Source of the DNA: Chalara sp. BL73
Lineage: Eukaryota > Ascomycota > Leotiomycetes > Helotiales
Direction of reading: 5' to 3'
NCBI GenBank assembly: GCA_918026815.1
Contig: CAKJVC010000012.1
Span: 124,001-188,000, forward strand
DNA length: 64,000 bases
Within the stretch, counting starts at the first letter, position 1, and each line of letters starts with the position of its first letter. This document shows, one piece after another, positions 14,627 to 26,933 of this stretch. The notes below the pieces were generated by a model. It was not told the DNA's origin and searched no databases. It worked only from the letters and a program-made list of their open reading frames with translations. A program made the translations under genes and the position numbers.

Positions 14627-15580
14627 CATAGTGCGATATACCAATGTATCTTGGTGAGATATGGCTTCGTGACTCACATCCAACGTGCCAGAGGCTTCAG
14701 CAAATTGACAGTAGGAAATAATGTGCCATGAGCTATGAGAAATTACCATATTAGCCTCAGCATTAACATAAGAACTGTGTCAATACTTCTATCAGCAAGT
14801 CACACACGCAAATTCCCAGTCAAGTTTTGTATAGTTTACCGAACACAATGCTGCTTTGGCAGAGAATAGAAAATAAAATGATTAAATTAAAAGTCCTGAT
14901 AATCTCGAGGTGAAGGAATAACTGGATATTACAATTTTACTTGACGGTGTGCATGGCAAATACGGACATCTCTGTATGCAGCTTCACAAGGATGGTTCCA
15001 CAAATATGAGGGGAAGACAGGCTAAGGCGCTAGGTTGTGGCCGCTTCTGCAGGAGAAGCATCAGCAATTGACCAATCATTACTCCGAGCGCTACAACGGG
15101 TATTTGAGTTCTGCAAAACGGTTATTGCCAAGCCAGAAACCTCTTTGTCTATCCCACTCTTACTGTCCAACATGCTAGGCACGAGGAGGAAAAGCAGGCG
15201 ATAATTCGTCTTCCAAAGGCATCACAGCCGGAGGAAATCATAGATCAACCTTCCACAGTGTATCCTGTTCATCCGGACCCGGCGATGTGGTTCTCGAACT
15301 TGGCTCTTGATGTGCCGTGACATGTCGTATGAGGTATAAAGATGGCCGTGTTGCTCTTAATTGCAACTACATGCTCGGCGTTAAGGACATATGTCACACG
15401 TGACTAGTCACATGATATATCGTGCAAAATAGGCTTGGTCTCATTCCAGAATCGTGTATATAACACTCGTTTGGTACTTTTAGATCCACCAAGGCCTCTC
15501 ACTTTAATACTCAGGTCCCTGACACTCGACTCCAAAGCGCTGCACAGTATAGAGTCGAGTCGAGTCCGACGCCGTTAACC
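14627..15580. other. Intergenic, promoter of the phosphodiesterase gene
   Basis: About 950 bases. The only motif I note is a CACGTG hexamer at 15397-15402, about 180 bp upstream of the next start codon. No gene seen. Confidence 0.45.
15397..15402. promoter_or_regulatory. CACGTG E-box upstream of the phosphodiesterase gene
   Basis: CACGTG is the Pho4/NUC-1 class binding core. Pho4-type phosphate control would suit a phosphodiesterase, but a single hexamer is weak evidence. Confidence 0.3.
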
Positions 15581-16955
15581 ATGGTATGTGCAGACCAGTG
15601 CTGGCGCAGTTTGTTAAAGCAAACATCACCTAACAATTTCATAGCTTTCAATCAAGTCCGCTGTGCTAAATGCGTCCGTGGCTGCTGTTTGTAAGCGGTC
15701 TTTCACTAGATATTGAAAGAGAGATCATTGACCATAATCAATTCAAGACTTCCTTGCTCAAAACGTTGAAGCGACTCCAGCCAAAGTATACAGCAAAAAT
15801 GGGCTTACCTGGGGAAATGGCATCCGCATGAATCAAATCCAAGTAGTTGGTACCCACAATTCCTACCATCGCGAGGTTGGTCCAAAGGAGAGAGATGCTT
15901 TTGAGACTCTGATGGCCAATCCCAACAACTACTATTATTCTCATCCATCTTTTGAGATTCAGGCGGAGCATCAAGCGGTTCGTAGCTTTGAGTTGGATAT
16001 TTTCGCTGACCCAGACGGCGGGAAATATGCGACGCCACTCGTACGTAAACTAGCTGGTCTGCCATTCGAGAGTGATCCGGCGTTGAACCAGTCGGGGACC
16101 AAGGTTCTGCATATCTGTAAGTATACCCGAATAAAGACCAGGCCTCATAAAATTTGAGTTCAAGAATAGAAAACTAACGAAACTGCAATAGCGGACGCTG
16201 ATGTTGGCACTATTTGCCATACTCTGGTGGAATGTCTCAAGTTAATCAAAGCTTGGTCAAATAAAAATCCAGAGCACATCCCGCTGACCAGCATGGTTGA
16301 ATTCAAGACTGCTGGAGCCGACATGGCTTACCTTGGAGGAGCTACTCCTATCCAATGGAATACAAGTGAGCTCATGGCTTCACTTGACGCCGAATTTCGG
16401 TCGGTTTTCTCTGCGAACGAATTGATTACCCCGGATGATATTCGTCGAGACAATCTCACGCTCGAGGAGTCTGTTTTGAAGTATGGGTGGCCGGAACTTG
16501 AGTCCGCCCGTGGACGCATCATGTTCTTAATGGACAACACTGGCGTGCCACATGACACCTATGTTGCAGGTTTCCCTAGCGCTGAAGGGCGTGTCATATT
16601 CCCAAATTCCTCACCCGGACAGCCAGATTGTGCTTTTCAGAAATTGAATAACCCGCTAGGAGATGTTAACCTTAAAAACATCCAGGAGCAAGTTCGAAAG
16701 GGCTATTGGGTGCGAACTAGATCTGACGAGCCTATCGCAACCGTTACCTCCAATGACACTACTTCTATGAGAGATGCTGCCTTTGCTAGTGGTGCCCAGA
16801 TTGTATCTACGGATTTCCAAGGTTGGGGAATGGCTGCGAGATATGGCGTAGATTATGTCGTCAACCTGCCTAATGGAGCATCCGCCATATGTAATTCCAT
16901 CAATGCTCCCAAAGGTTGTGATAGGCTGGTGCTGGAGAAGCTGAGCAAGAAGTAG
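15581..16955 (+). CDS. Secreted Ca2+-dependent PI-PLC-like phosphodiesterase
   Basis: Secreted enzyme of the PLC-like phosphodiesterase superfamily (calcium-dependent phosphoinositide phospholipase C branch). Exons 15581-15583 (ATG alone), 15645-15690, 15748-16116 and 16192-16955 give 393 residues. Residues 1-25 form a signal peptide (MLSIKSAVLNASVAAVYFLA, then QNVEA). Motifs: VVGTHNSYH at residues 49-57 with catalytic His53, then RSFELDIFADPDGG with acidic metal ligands, and a second histidine in GTICHTL. Late strands such as GAQIVSTDFQGW and VVNLPNGASA complete the TIM barrel. No membrane anchor is visible. Substrate is unproven, since related proteins vary. As in calmodulin, an intron directly follows the start codon. 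Confidence 0.9.
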
Positions 16956-19900
16956 GAACCCGAGGGTAACAAAGGCATCCACGAGACTTAATATTTAGGC
17001 AAAGATGAAATTAATGAATAATACACACTAGAAGCAGATTAGCACTAGGAAAGTAGCCGTGACAAGCAATCTACCTAGAAATGTGTAGTACTGACCTGCT
17101 GCATCACTCACCGATTCGTGATACTGCCCTTGACGAAATTCTCCATATATTGAACTTTTACACGTGTACCTCTCTGTGTGTACTAAGCACCACTATAGAT
17201 GCAATGATTTGGTAAGCATTAAAAGTTTTGATCTTTGGCCAGGCGTAATAATTTTGAAGAGAGCGGTGGTCGAGAGTAAGTTTGACAGACTGCGCCAAAG
17301 CGCCAAGCTCTCCTTAGCTCCCATAATTGCCTAGGTGCTTTCGAAAGTTGTTATATGCGTGCAAGGAACCTCGGTGCGTCAAGCCTGGCATGCCGCCATG
17401 TCTGAGGGGAGCCGCATGGGCAGCAGATTGGATTCGTCTCGGGATATTCACAACTGCCTGTAAGTCTGAGGCAAGGACAAATGAGCCGTGCTGAAAAGCC
17501 ATCCCACAGTGAAAAGCCGTCTGGAATACCAGGTTCGTGAAGCACAGTACGTCTTGCCTTCCTTTAAACTAACACAATGTTAATAGTATTCAGCCACCTT
17601 ACAAGGATAGCATATTCAAGTGTTCCACAATCTTTCATACGTTGAAGAGACAACAGGCATGAGACCCTTGGCGACAGCTTTTGAAGATTGGAGCAAATTT
17701 TTCTTTCTAGATACCAAATTTCCAGGTTTCTTAGTACCTAGCCTTGTGATCTGGCTATCATTGCTTGCATTAGTGCGCAGTTTGCACAATATTTTCGAGT
17801 TCTCATTTCCAAAGAATTGGGTTAGGCTATATTCATCCATATATGGCAAATCACCGCTTCGCGCGAGCGAACACTAACTTCAATCAGGTGCACAGCGTAT
17901 ATGCAGGCCTCAGTAATCTTCAAAACTCGAGAGTCGAAGTCTACATGGTCTTGTACCCGTTACCATATTTAAGAATGAGATCCACAGTCAGTGCATTGAC
18001 CTTCTCCGATGCCGGATCATATTGAACTATTTCAAACCAGTAGAACAACTGGAGGAAGAGCCTTTACTATAAGCAAGTTATCTGCTGGTTAATCTGCAAA
18101 GTCCTGTTGATATCTGGCATGCACGTACGGAGGGATGATTGAGCTTTCAACTAGGGAACAGGTTGCCCGAGTGCTTGAAATTTCGTCGATTTGAATGCAC
18201 TTCTGAAAGAGAGACTTTGGCCATGTCGCTCTCTCGTTGAGATATTGATCCAGAGATGTCGAAAGTTCCCGCTTTTCCAGATCTTGACCTGCCTCTTTGA
18301 GCCTTTCTTGAGCACACCATGATCAAATGTCTAGTTCCCATCCACGCGTTCAGTTCTACGATGCCCCGTAATTTTGCTTCTCGAAGTTAAATTGCCCTCG
18401 TACCACCAATCGGCAACTGCAGATGATTTGGTAGTCACTTATCACCTCCTAATACTCCCACCAGTGTGGCTTGCTTACGGAGAATTTTACATATTATTAA
18501 GACCAGGGTACTCTCGCCCTCAAGCAAACGATGTTCGTTCTTCAAACTCTTGGATAGCATATGTCTCCTTTCCAAGCTCTTGTTCTACTTGGAGGCTTGA
18601 GGAATTCAAAATCTCAGATGTCTAAAATTGAATGACCTCCTGGAGCGTAAGACATTAAGCTACAGCTTGTTTAAATTATGAAAAATCTGCCAAGTACGAA
18701 ACTATCTCGAAGCGATGGGGCCAAGAATCCTCTCTATCTAGGGAAAGTTTGACCGAGCCAAAGTTACCAACGATTCCCCGAACCAGCTGCAGCATGCAAC
18801 CAGTACAAGGTATTGTGGCATCAGAGAGTACATTTTGAGCAAATGCCCATGACTAATATCGTCGTTTGGACATCATTGTTAAATGAAGGAAGATGAGGAA
18901 AAATACTAGATGCCCACACTAGCAGTATGTGCTATACGTAAGGGGTCACCAGCGAGGGACATTTGGGTAGCTCCTTTGCAACTTTTATGGTTGAGCGCTG
19001 AGAAGTCTATTAGCAGACGGGTGTGCAGCTTACTAGCTATCAGGCTTGACATGTCCATGGGAATATAACTAAAATTTTGGGTCAAGCTATGACTCCACGT
19101 TCCATGAGACAGTGCTCCGAGACGATGTTTCCGGCCCGTTGCGGTGCACGTGGTGAGTTAACTGGGTGTTTGGTGCTTGGTAAGTTTCCCATGATAGAGC
19201 ATGGCACATGGTGACAGGTTTTTCGGTGAGCTTTCGGTACTGTATTCAAGCTTTGTGCGGGGTCAGTACTGTAGAACTACAAAGTACTGCACTGTACAGG
19301 GTGTAAACCAGGATTGTCAAACGAAACCCTTGCATACTGGGGATTGGAGATATTCCCAAAAGTAAGGGTCTTCCAATGCCAAGTCGTTTCCCCTGAAGGA
19401 AACACAATCTTGATCCCCGTTGGGCCTCCCCGAAATATGGTTTCTCAGGGACCCTGGGCTTGCCACATAGGGGTCTTCCTCAATTCTCAGAACCATCTTG
19501 GCGGCATTCCCAAAGCGGGGAGGACTTGCTCCTCTCACATGCATGCGAAGTAAATATACTGTGGGTGAGGACACCCGCCAAGGCCAGAACCGTCCCCAAT
19601 AGACATATGCAAGAAGTTTTAATTCTCTAAGTAGCAGAAGGCTCTTTTTATTGCATTGCGGTCACTTCTACTTAGTGTCCTGCTATACTGCTTCGTTTTG
19701 GCTCAAATATCAGGTATGTTTCAGCCAGCAATAATGGTCTGATGTATGGAGTAAAATTGGAGGGGGCTCTGACCAATGGGAATAAGCTGTACGACAAAAG
19801 GTTATCCCCGCCAAATGAGTTAGGCTCCTTCGCTTGTGAACCGACCAAACGCGCGGAATCTAACACTCAGGCCCCATATTCTGCGCCAACGGTACCTTCC

Positions 19901-20338
19901 AGTATGTTATCCCAGCGCAAGATAAAGTTCGCGTGAACGATATCTGCAGGGTTCCGGAGAGATCCAATAAACACCCATCAAGATTCGGGTGAACAAGATG
20001 CATCCCCAGGATTCAGGTACCCACATCATGGCTCTCAGACCTTTCTTGTTTTGCCTGCGTGAAGACCACGCAACCGTTTTCTCATATGGGAGTATTGCCG
20101 CCTGCATAGCAGATCACTCCTGTCAAGGATTGATGAAGGAAAAATCAAGCATTAATAGAGATCTAGATCCATCCCTGAAGAAATAGCGTTTTCTTGGTGT
20201 CTTTAAAGATATGCACATCTTCCATCTAACCATTCCTCTAGAGGAGTGAGATCAACATATCTTCTGACGGGGCGGGCCCATTCTCTCTCGAACATTAGCA
20301 TTTTGTGTCTATCTCCCGTCCACTCTCTCTAGATCGGG
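16956..20338. other. 3.4-kb gene-poor region
   Basis: Between the phosphodiesterase and the rhodopsin-like receptor. I find no intact gene, RNA or transposon. The one coding-like stretch (18089-18349, minus) is listed separately. Confidence 0.45.
18089..18349 (-). pseudogene. Unidentified coding-like fragment with an internal stop
   Basis: A minus-strand frame stays open for 77 codons before a stop at 18089-18091. It has protein-like composition, for example QERLKEAGQDLEKRELSTSL. It extends upstream as TRGWELDI through one TGA (18323-18325), which a C-to-T change in CGA would explain. There is no start codon and no family match that I recognise. It may be a decayed exon. Confidence 0.25.
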
Positions 20339-21911
20339 ATGGATATCCCAAGGCCAGATGGGCCTGATGTCAATATCGGTAGGTTTCCAATATGGCCGTA
20401 TTGTGAGCTCACGCACTTAATGTCAGTGTAGGCGGTGCGATGATAAGAACAATCTGGACACTTTACGCAATCACCATTGTCGTTGTTTCATTGCGGTTAT
20501 ACGTGCAACTTGTAGTGGTTCGGCAGCAGAGCAAGATCTCCCACCTAGGAGAAGCAATGATGGCACTCAGTGTGGTGAGTAAAGACATTCTTCCGCCTTC
20601 AAAATATTGACCAGCATAGTTTTGCGGCATTGGACTGTGTACGTGCCTCACCATACAGCATCACTATGGTCTCGGCCGTCACTTCTTCTTCCTTGACGAC
20701 CACCAACGAATATATGCCATCAAATATAACTTCATAGGACAAGCATTTGGTAGCGCTTCCCTCATCTTTCCCTAATGCCATCCTAACCGTCTATGCTTAA
20801 CAGGAGTTATGGCGCCTAGTTTTGGACGGATGTCTTTCATTTGTCTGATGCTACAGCTCTTCGGCACAAACGCCTGGCGACGAGCTGGTCTCTGGTTTTT
20901 ATTCTGGCAATCCTTAGTAGTGAACGCTTTGACTCTTATCCTGATTTATGTCCAATGCGAAGATGTGCAGACGCTGTGGGATCATGCTGGTCATCCAGGA
21001 AGCTGTTGGAGTCCGAATGTGCAGACTGTAAGTGCCTAACTAATTATCATTACCCATTTTCTAACGCTATACAGTATACTGGATTCGCCCAAGGTGGTAC
21101 GTAATAATGTTTCTAATGGTATTCCTTATACTGAGCTGGCACATAGCTCTGAACTCTGCTACGGACCTCATCTTGACGATAATGCCAATGGCTATTTTCT
21201 GGAAACTTCAGATGACCATGCGCCTTAAAATTGGTTTGGGCTTCCTGCTCGGCCTAAGTATCTTGTAAGCATCTTTGTCTGTCGTTCAATGGCCGTCAGG
21301 TCACTGATATATAAACTAGTGCATTTGTCGCATGTATAATCAAGACCGTTCAACTACAATCTCTGGGACAACGAGGAGACTTCACCTGTAAGACTACCCG
21401 CCAGCCTTCGAACGGACGGTCACTAATTAATGCCAACAGTTAACACAGTTCCCTTCTTTACCTGGGTCATGTAAGGCTTCTCTTCTCCTTCCTGTTAACC
21501 ATTCCTAACCTTCCGTCTAGCGTCGAATGCACACTAGTTAACATCGCTGCGTCTGTCCCCCTAATCCGCCCGCTCTTCATGCGGGCAAAATCCACTGCTA
21601 CAACCGCTGCCCAGAAATCCTACGAGCTCTCGCACCGCTTCTCCTCGAAAGGTAGCAAAGGCGCACGACTCCATAGTGGCGATCTCGAGACGGGCATCGA
21701 GAACGATAGCAAGGAGAATATCTTGCCTACTGATGCCGCGAGAATCGACAAGGAAACGGGTGAGATCAGGAAGAATATCATGATGGAGACGACATATGAG
21801 ATCAATTACGAGCAAAAGAACTCCACGACCGGGACGCCCGAACCGACAGCGAAGGCGGGGGCTTGGACGGATGCGAGAACGGAGTCGAGATTGGGCATGG
21901 GGAGGAGGTAG
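20339..21911 (+). CDS. Rhodopsin-like (PTH11-related) seven-helix membrane protein
   Basis: Fungal rhodopsin-domain integral membrane protein, a family that includes putative surface receptors. Nine exons: 20339-20378, 20432-20574, 20620-20749, 20804-21027, 21075-21096, 21147-21264, 21320-21387, 21440-21470 and 21521-21911; 388 residues with every phase closed. Family marks: HHYGLGRH after helix 2, then MSFICLMLQLFG, the CEDVQTLWDH loop with a downstream Cys, ALNSATDLILTIMPMAIFWK, the GLGFLLGLSIFAFVACIIKT pair, and VECTLVNIAASVPLIRPLF before a polar C-terminal tail of about 110 residues. No CFEM domain is present. Ligand and role cannot be deduced. Confidence 0.92.
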
Positions 21912-22451
21912 CATGGGAGGAAAAGTTGGTTTTAATTCAGCCCAGGATTCTTGGCAAGAAACTGGGGTACCAGCGCCTTTGCTTCTCCTCGGGTGGTGAG
22001 GGCATGGGCGAATATTTTTCAATTTTGTAAAAATGTAAGATAAGGTGGCGTCCATGGCCAAAAGCTAGCTACCGAAGTCTAAATTTCCGGTTCGCACTAA
22101 GCACTGTATTCAGGTGCAGGTCCAAGCTAATTAGCGAATAACCTTCATATTCCATTTTCCTGAAACACTATCGGCTTCGGTGGGGCGAGAAATCGTGGGG
22201 TTGGAAGTTAGCCAAGTCAGCTCAACCAGCCTGCAGGATTGCCCTCCTACGCCAGGAACGAGACGCCCAGGATAGAGCAGCATTTTGCCCTGCTTGTCCG
22301 ACTGCTATGGGCGGGGCAATTGGAAGAAGGCACAGAAGGAGCGGGCTTGTATCGTTTAGGTTTGTCACATTAAAGCATGTCTATAGAATATGTACAGGTG
22401 ATAGAAGCTTTAGAAGTCATTCTTCGTAAATACTAGAAAATCATAACTTTC
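21912..22451. other. Intergenic between convergent genes
   Basis: 3' regions of the receptor (rightward) and the beta-propeller gene (leftward). Nothing else recognised. Confidence 0.5.
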
Positions 22452-23581
22452 TCATGAGCCTATGCCGGTGTAAACGCTGGTGTCGATGTAAGCGATCTTG
22501 CCTCCAGTAATCACCGATCCATTCACAGGGACGGCCAAACCTTTTACAGCGTCAGTAGAGGACGAAATAAAAAAAACAGGATCCGAGGGAAACACATACC
22601 TCCATTGGTAGTCAGATATAGAATGTTGCACGTCGCGCTCGTCCTTCCGAACTGGGCCGCTGTCACACCAGCCAACACGGTCGAGTAGTTGTTGCCTGCG
22701 ACCAGCTCCGCCTGTCCACCGGCCACCACGCTCAGGCTCTGGATCTGGTTCTGGGCCAACCATGCCGTGCCATCGCTGCGGAACGCGAAATCGTCAACCT
22801 GCAGGATGCTGGCCACGACCTCCGAGGCGCCCGTGGGCACGCCGACGCTGTTGATGGGGATGCGGCTGAAGATGGGGTTCCCGGTGTTAGAGAAGTAGAG
22901 ATAGCTGCCGCGGAGCTTGATGCCGTTGATGCCCAGGTTGGTGATGGCGCCGGGCAGGTATTTCATCTTGGCATCGTTTATAACGACGGTATAGGCGCCG
23001 GTCTTGACATTCAGCCGGTAGACCCAGCCGTTGTAGGAGTCCGCGATGAGGAGGAGGCCGGCCGATGCGTTGAGCGTGATCATGCCATTGAGGAAGCCGG
23101 CGTCCGGGAGATCGACCACCTTGGTGATCACAGCGGGCGTGAGCACCGCGCCTGCGGAGCTGACTTTGAATGATGTAAGGTCGATCTTGAACACCGAGGT
23201 GTTTCCGCTGGTCTTGACGAAGTTGCCGTCGAATGGCGCGGCCACCACCACGTAAAAGATATCCGTGCTGGTTTCCGCGATCCCTAGACAGCCTGCGTAA
23301 GCGGAAGAGAAGGTGTTGATTATCACGGGAGGAATGGCTCCTGTCGGATCAACCTGCTCAATGATCGGTCCGTCCATGCGTGTCACGACCAGTTGCCCGT
23401 TGGTGCGGACTGCCAGGTTCTCGTGCCATGTTGGAATCGCGCCTTGGTATATCGTGTTGACAGTCAAAGGGAGGACTGATCGTGCCTCGATTCCACTGCT
23501 AATAGGGCTTGCTTTAACAAATGTTGCCGCAGTCAGGATCGTTATGGCTTTCAAGCCGGCATTCAAAGCAGAAGTGAGCAT
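22452..23581 (-). CDS. Secreted six-bladed beta-propeller (SMP-30/NHL-like) protein
   Basis: Exons 22600-23581 and 22452-22540 give 356 residues. A signal peptide (about residues 1-24, LKAITILTAATFVKASP) is followed by repeating propeller blades: TWHENLAVRTNGQLVVTRMD, GFLNGMITLNASAGLLLIAD, GINGIKLRGSYLYFSNTG and VDDFAFRSDGTAWLAQNQ. These are the hallmark blades of SMP-30/gluconolactonase-like folds in fungi. One intron (22541-22599) closes in phase 1. I infer a secreted protein; a lactonase activity is possible, but the metal ligands of true SMP-30 enzymes could not be assigned. Gene base composition is notably GC-rich compared with its flanks. Confidence 0.85.
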
Positions 23582-24355
23582 CGCGAGAATTCACCAAAGA
23601 GAGAAGAACAGAAAGAAAAGGTGAAGGTTTGCTGATACGTGAAGAGGTAAAGGGAAAAGTGCTTATGGATAACTTTGTATAGTTTGGGTCATCTAGAACG
23701 GGCTACACGATGGATCATGATCCACTTGAATCAATAATTGTGCCACGACACACCCTCCTTGGACAATCTCCGATCATGTCTATAGCAATGCTTGGTATGT
23801 CCCGATATTCGAAAGCGACAAATTTTAGAGCAGAGGAACTTTTGTTGTGCTTCGAGGGTTAGGCATTATTTTGGTCGGGACTGCTTGTTCATTCCCATAC
23901 GTTTCTTGCCCATCTGAAACCACACAAATTTGAGTTCGTCTCGCAGCAGTTTTGCAAGAGTAGGGAGGTCCCGGAAACGCCTCTTCAACGATGGAAGGTC
24001 TAAAATCTAAAATCCAAGGACCAGGAGGGGGAAGGGCTGGGGTAGGGCCGGGATATTTCCTGGAGTTATGCACAGTGCAGTATGTGGACACCAATCGCAT
24101 TTGCCAATTTCTTGTGCGTTAGGTGCAAACGCGTCTTGCCGTCAAGGGTGCCACGCTGCTGACACAAAGAGCCCATGTCTCCGAGGTGTTGGTTCCTGGC
24201 AGCACTAGTGTATGAATGTATTGTATATTTAATAACCCGTGGGATGAGGGATGACTGTTAAGTATCCTTCCGCATCCCTCCGCGGCAAAAGCCGATTTGT
24301 TGCTCGACACAGATTAGCGAGTGGATCTTGGGATGGTGAGCCTGACATCGGTGGA

Positions 24356-24363
24356 TCACGTGA
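24356..24363. promoter_or_regulatory. TCACGTGA palindrome 1
   Basis: Perfect bHLH-type palindrome in the region between the beta-propeller and permease genes; 132 bp of sequence separates it from a second identical copy. Confidence 0.4.
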
Positions 24364-24494
24364 ACCTGCTTGCAGTATCGCCCAACAGTTCCTATCAAGA
24401 GACAGCCGCAATTGGTGATCAAGATTACAAGATTCAGAGTTATATGATTTTCTTTGCATTTGTTTGAAACGCTAATGGCCTGTCGCTCGACTAG

Positions 24495-24502
24495 TCACGT
24501 GA
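24495..24502. promoter_or_regulatory. TCACGTGA palindrome 2
   Basis: Second perfect copy of the same palindrome, 660 bp upstream of the permease start codon. Paired copies raise the chance that the site is functional. Confidence 0.4.
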
Positions 24503-24573
24503 ACAACATCTCAACTGGACCGTGCTCTTTCTAGTGCTCTCCAGACGCCACTCCCGTCCTCGGCGCCAATTAA

Positions 24574-24607
24574 ATCCAAAGGCTTAAGCTGAAGCTTAGC
24601 CTTGGAT
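24574..24607. repeat. Imperfect inverted repeat (hairpin-forming)
   Basis: Arms ATCCAA-GGCT-AAGCT and AGCTTAGCCTTGGAT are reverse complements apart from two single-base insertions in the left arm, with a 2-base loop. Role unknown; it could be a regulatory palindrome or a small transposon scar. Confidence 0.4.
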
Positions 24608-25162
24608 GTCTTCGATTTGGACTTTAGTCACTTCCTTGGGGCTCCAGGGAAGCTCAGATGGTTTGTTTTCTTTAGATTTGAGACTATGTATAAGATGAGC
24701 TAGTAGTCTGGCGTCTTACCTGAGTACCGGCTGAGTGGTACGGCTAGATTTGTTCAAGCTTCCCACCAGCCCGCGAATGCTAGCGCCAGAATTGCAATAT
24801 CAGGTTAGTTGGTTCGCTGGACTACCTGCGATTGACCTGGTACTCACTTTAAGCACCGGCAATGTACCAATATTGCGCTTATTGTCCAGTACAAGAACGA
24901 ACTTGTTTTGCGCCAAGATCTCTTACGTACTTTAAGCCTTTTTCAAGTTCAAAAAGGGTCTTGGCGTGGAGATCGAATTCTGTAGGGTCAGCACAATAGC
25001 ACGCAATAACCTAGCTTCCGCCACAATCCACCATGATGAAATTTCAGTCTTCCACTCGATTCCCATTCCTTTTACAACTTTATCTTTTATAATTCCATAA
25101 AACCCCATATGCCACTTTCCCTGCGCATCGCTCAAGAGCACAATCACATCTAGACCATCAAA

Positions 25163-26933
25163 ATGGCGGGTCGAGTCTCAGAGACTTCTGAACCCCCTCC
25201 ACATGGGAAGAACTGGGCGCAAGATGTTGAGAGATCAGGAGCCTTTGATGGCTCTGCGCATCCAGTCGTTTCTGACAAGCTCGCACGGAAGCTTTCAGCG
25301 CGACAGGTCCAAATGATAGCTATTGGGGGCACGATAGGCACTGGACTTTTTCTAGGAACAGGAAAGTCTCTCGCGACAGGCGGGCCAGGATCCATGTTGA
25401 TTGCATACTCTATCGTCGGTGCCATCGTTTTCCTAACTATGCTTGCTCTCGGGGAAATGGCTGCATATGTTCCTATTGCTGGGAGCTTTTGTTCGTTTGC
25501 AGGGAGATATGTCGATGATAGTCTGGGTTTTGCGCTCACGTGGAACTACTGGTTCAACGATGCGGTCAGCACTGCGTCGGATTTGGTCGCGTTGCAGTTG
25601 GTCTTTGCATATTGGGATACGGGTTTTCCTGGCTGGGCGGTTGCTCTGATATTTTGGGGATTTTTGATTGCGGCGAACATCATCACCGTTCGAGCATATG
25701 GCGAGGCGAGTCACAAATTGAGTGTTCATGAGCGACCCATACTGATACTAGTGTAGCTCGAATACTGGTTGAGCTTACTGAAAGTTGTTACTATCATTGT
25801 AGGTACTTTTGTTCATATGCAACTAGATCGAAACTGACTTGCCAAGATATTTATCATTTTAGGAATCGTTGTCAACTGTGGCGGAAATACATCTCATACC
25901 TATCTTGGCGACAAAGCTTGGTATATTGGAGATGCACCATTTGTAGGCGGCATAGGCGGGTTTGCATCCGTTTTTGTCACGGCTTCATTCGCATGTGAGT
26001 TCTCCTTGACACCTTCCCAAGTACGTTTTACTTACACCAAAATATATAGACGGAGGCACAGAAAGTATAGCCATCACAGCCGGTGAGACAAAAAATCCCA
26101 CCAAGAATCTTCCACGCGTCGTCAAAAATGTGTTTTGGCGCATCCTCCTCTTCTATATCATCTCCGTCCTTCTAATCGGCCTCAACGTCCCATACAATAC
26201 ACCTGGGCTCTCCACTAAATCCTCTGCTACCTCCCCTTTTACGCTTGTATTCCAAATGGCCGGCTCTAAAGCCGCAGGTTCATTCATCAACGCCGTAATC
26301 ACGACGTCTGTCATCTCAGCTGGGAACCACGCTTTGTTTGCCGGCACCAGACTGCTCTACACATTGGCGCAAAACAGGCATGCGCCACAGTTTTTCGGAA
26401 AATTAAACCGCAATCGCGTTCCCTGGATTGCGGTACTATCAACGAGCGCTATCAGCGGGCTCTGCTTCGGCGCCTCCTACATCGGGGCCGGCCAGCTCTG
26501 GACTTGGCTCCAGAACCTCATCGGCGTCTCCAACCAGCTAGCATGGATCGCAATCGGACTCGCGTCGATCCGCTTCCGCGGCGCCATCGAATCGCGTGGT
26601 CTTACGCACAAGCTCCCTTTCAAGAACTGGACATACCCTTGGGGGCCCTATATCTGTGTCATTCTTAATATCGTCTTGGTCCTGGTGCAGGGCTGGAGTA
26701 GTTTCAAAGGCGGATTCCATGGTGTGGACTTCGTGAGCTATTATATTGAGCTCCCGGTTATGTTGGCGATGTATGTTGGTTGGAAGTTGCTGAAAGGCAC
26801 GAAGATCGTGAAGTATGCGGAAATGGATTTGGATACTGATGTTTATGTTCCTACTGACGACGATCTGAAGGAGGAGGTAGAGGAGAAGACTGTCAAAGGC
26901 AGGTTGAGGAGTACTTTGAGGTGGATTTTGTAG
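25163..26933 (+). CDS. Amino-acid permease (AAT/YAT family) with a GC-AG intron
   Basis: Proton-coupled amino-acid uptake transporter of the plasma membrane; 12 helices. Exons 25163-25705, 25757-25798, 25847-25994 and 26050-26933 give 538 residues. Family marks: LSARQVQMIAIGGTIGTGLF at the first helix, GEMAAYVPIAGSF, the FALTWNYWFNDAVS segment, YGGTESIAITAGETKNPTKN and the SAGNHALFAGTRLLYTLAQN region. Intron 1 (25706-25756) joins AYGE to LEYWLSLLKV, as in the family, but its donor is GC (AG|GCGAGT), the consensus for GC-AG introns. Reading through it instead hits a stop at 25754-25756. The exact substrate is unknown; Dip5-like dicarboxylic or general permeases are the nearest thought. Confidence 0.9.

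Larger units (their letters stand above)
23582..25162. other. 1.6-kb divergent intergenic region
   Basis: Promoters of the beta-propeller gene (leftward) and the amino-acid permease (rightward). Contains two perfect TCACGTGA palindromes and an imperfect inverted repeat, all listed separately. No gene recognised. Confidence 0.5.

Noticed and set aside
22452..23581. Calling the beta-propeller protein a gluconolactonase
   Set aside because: The blades fit SMP-30-like folds, but the metal ligands needed for the activity could not be identified.
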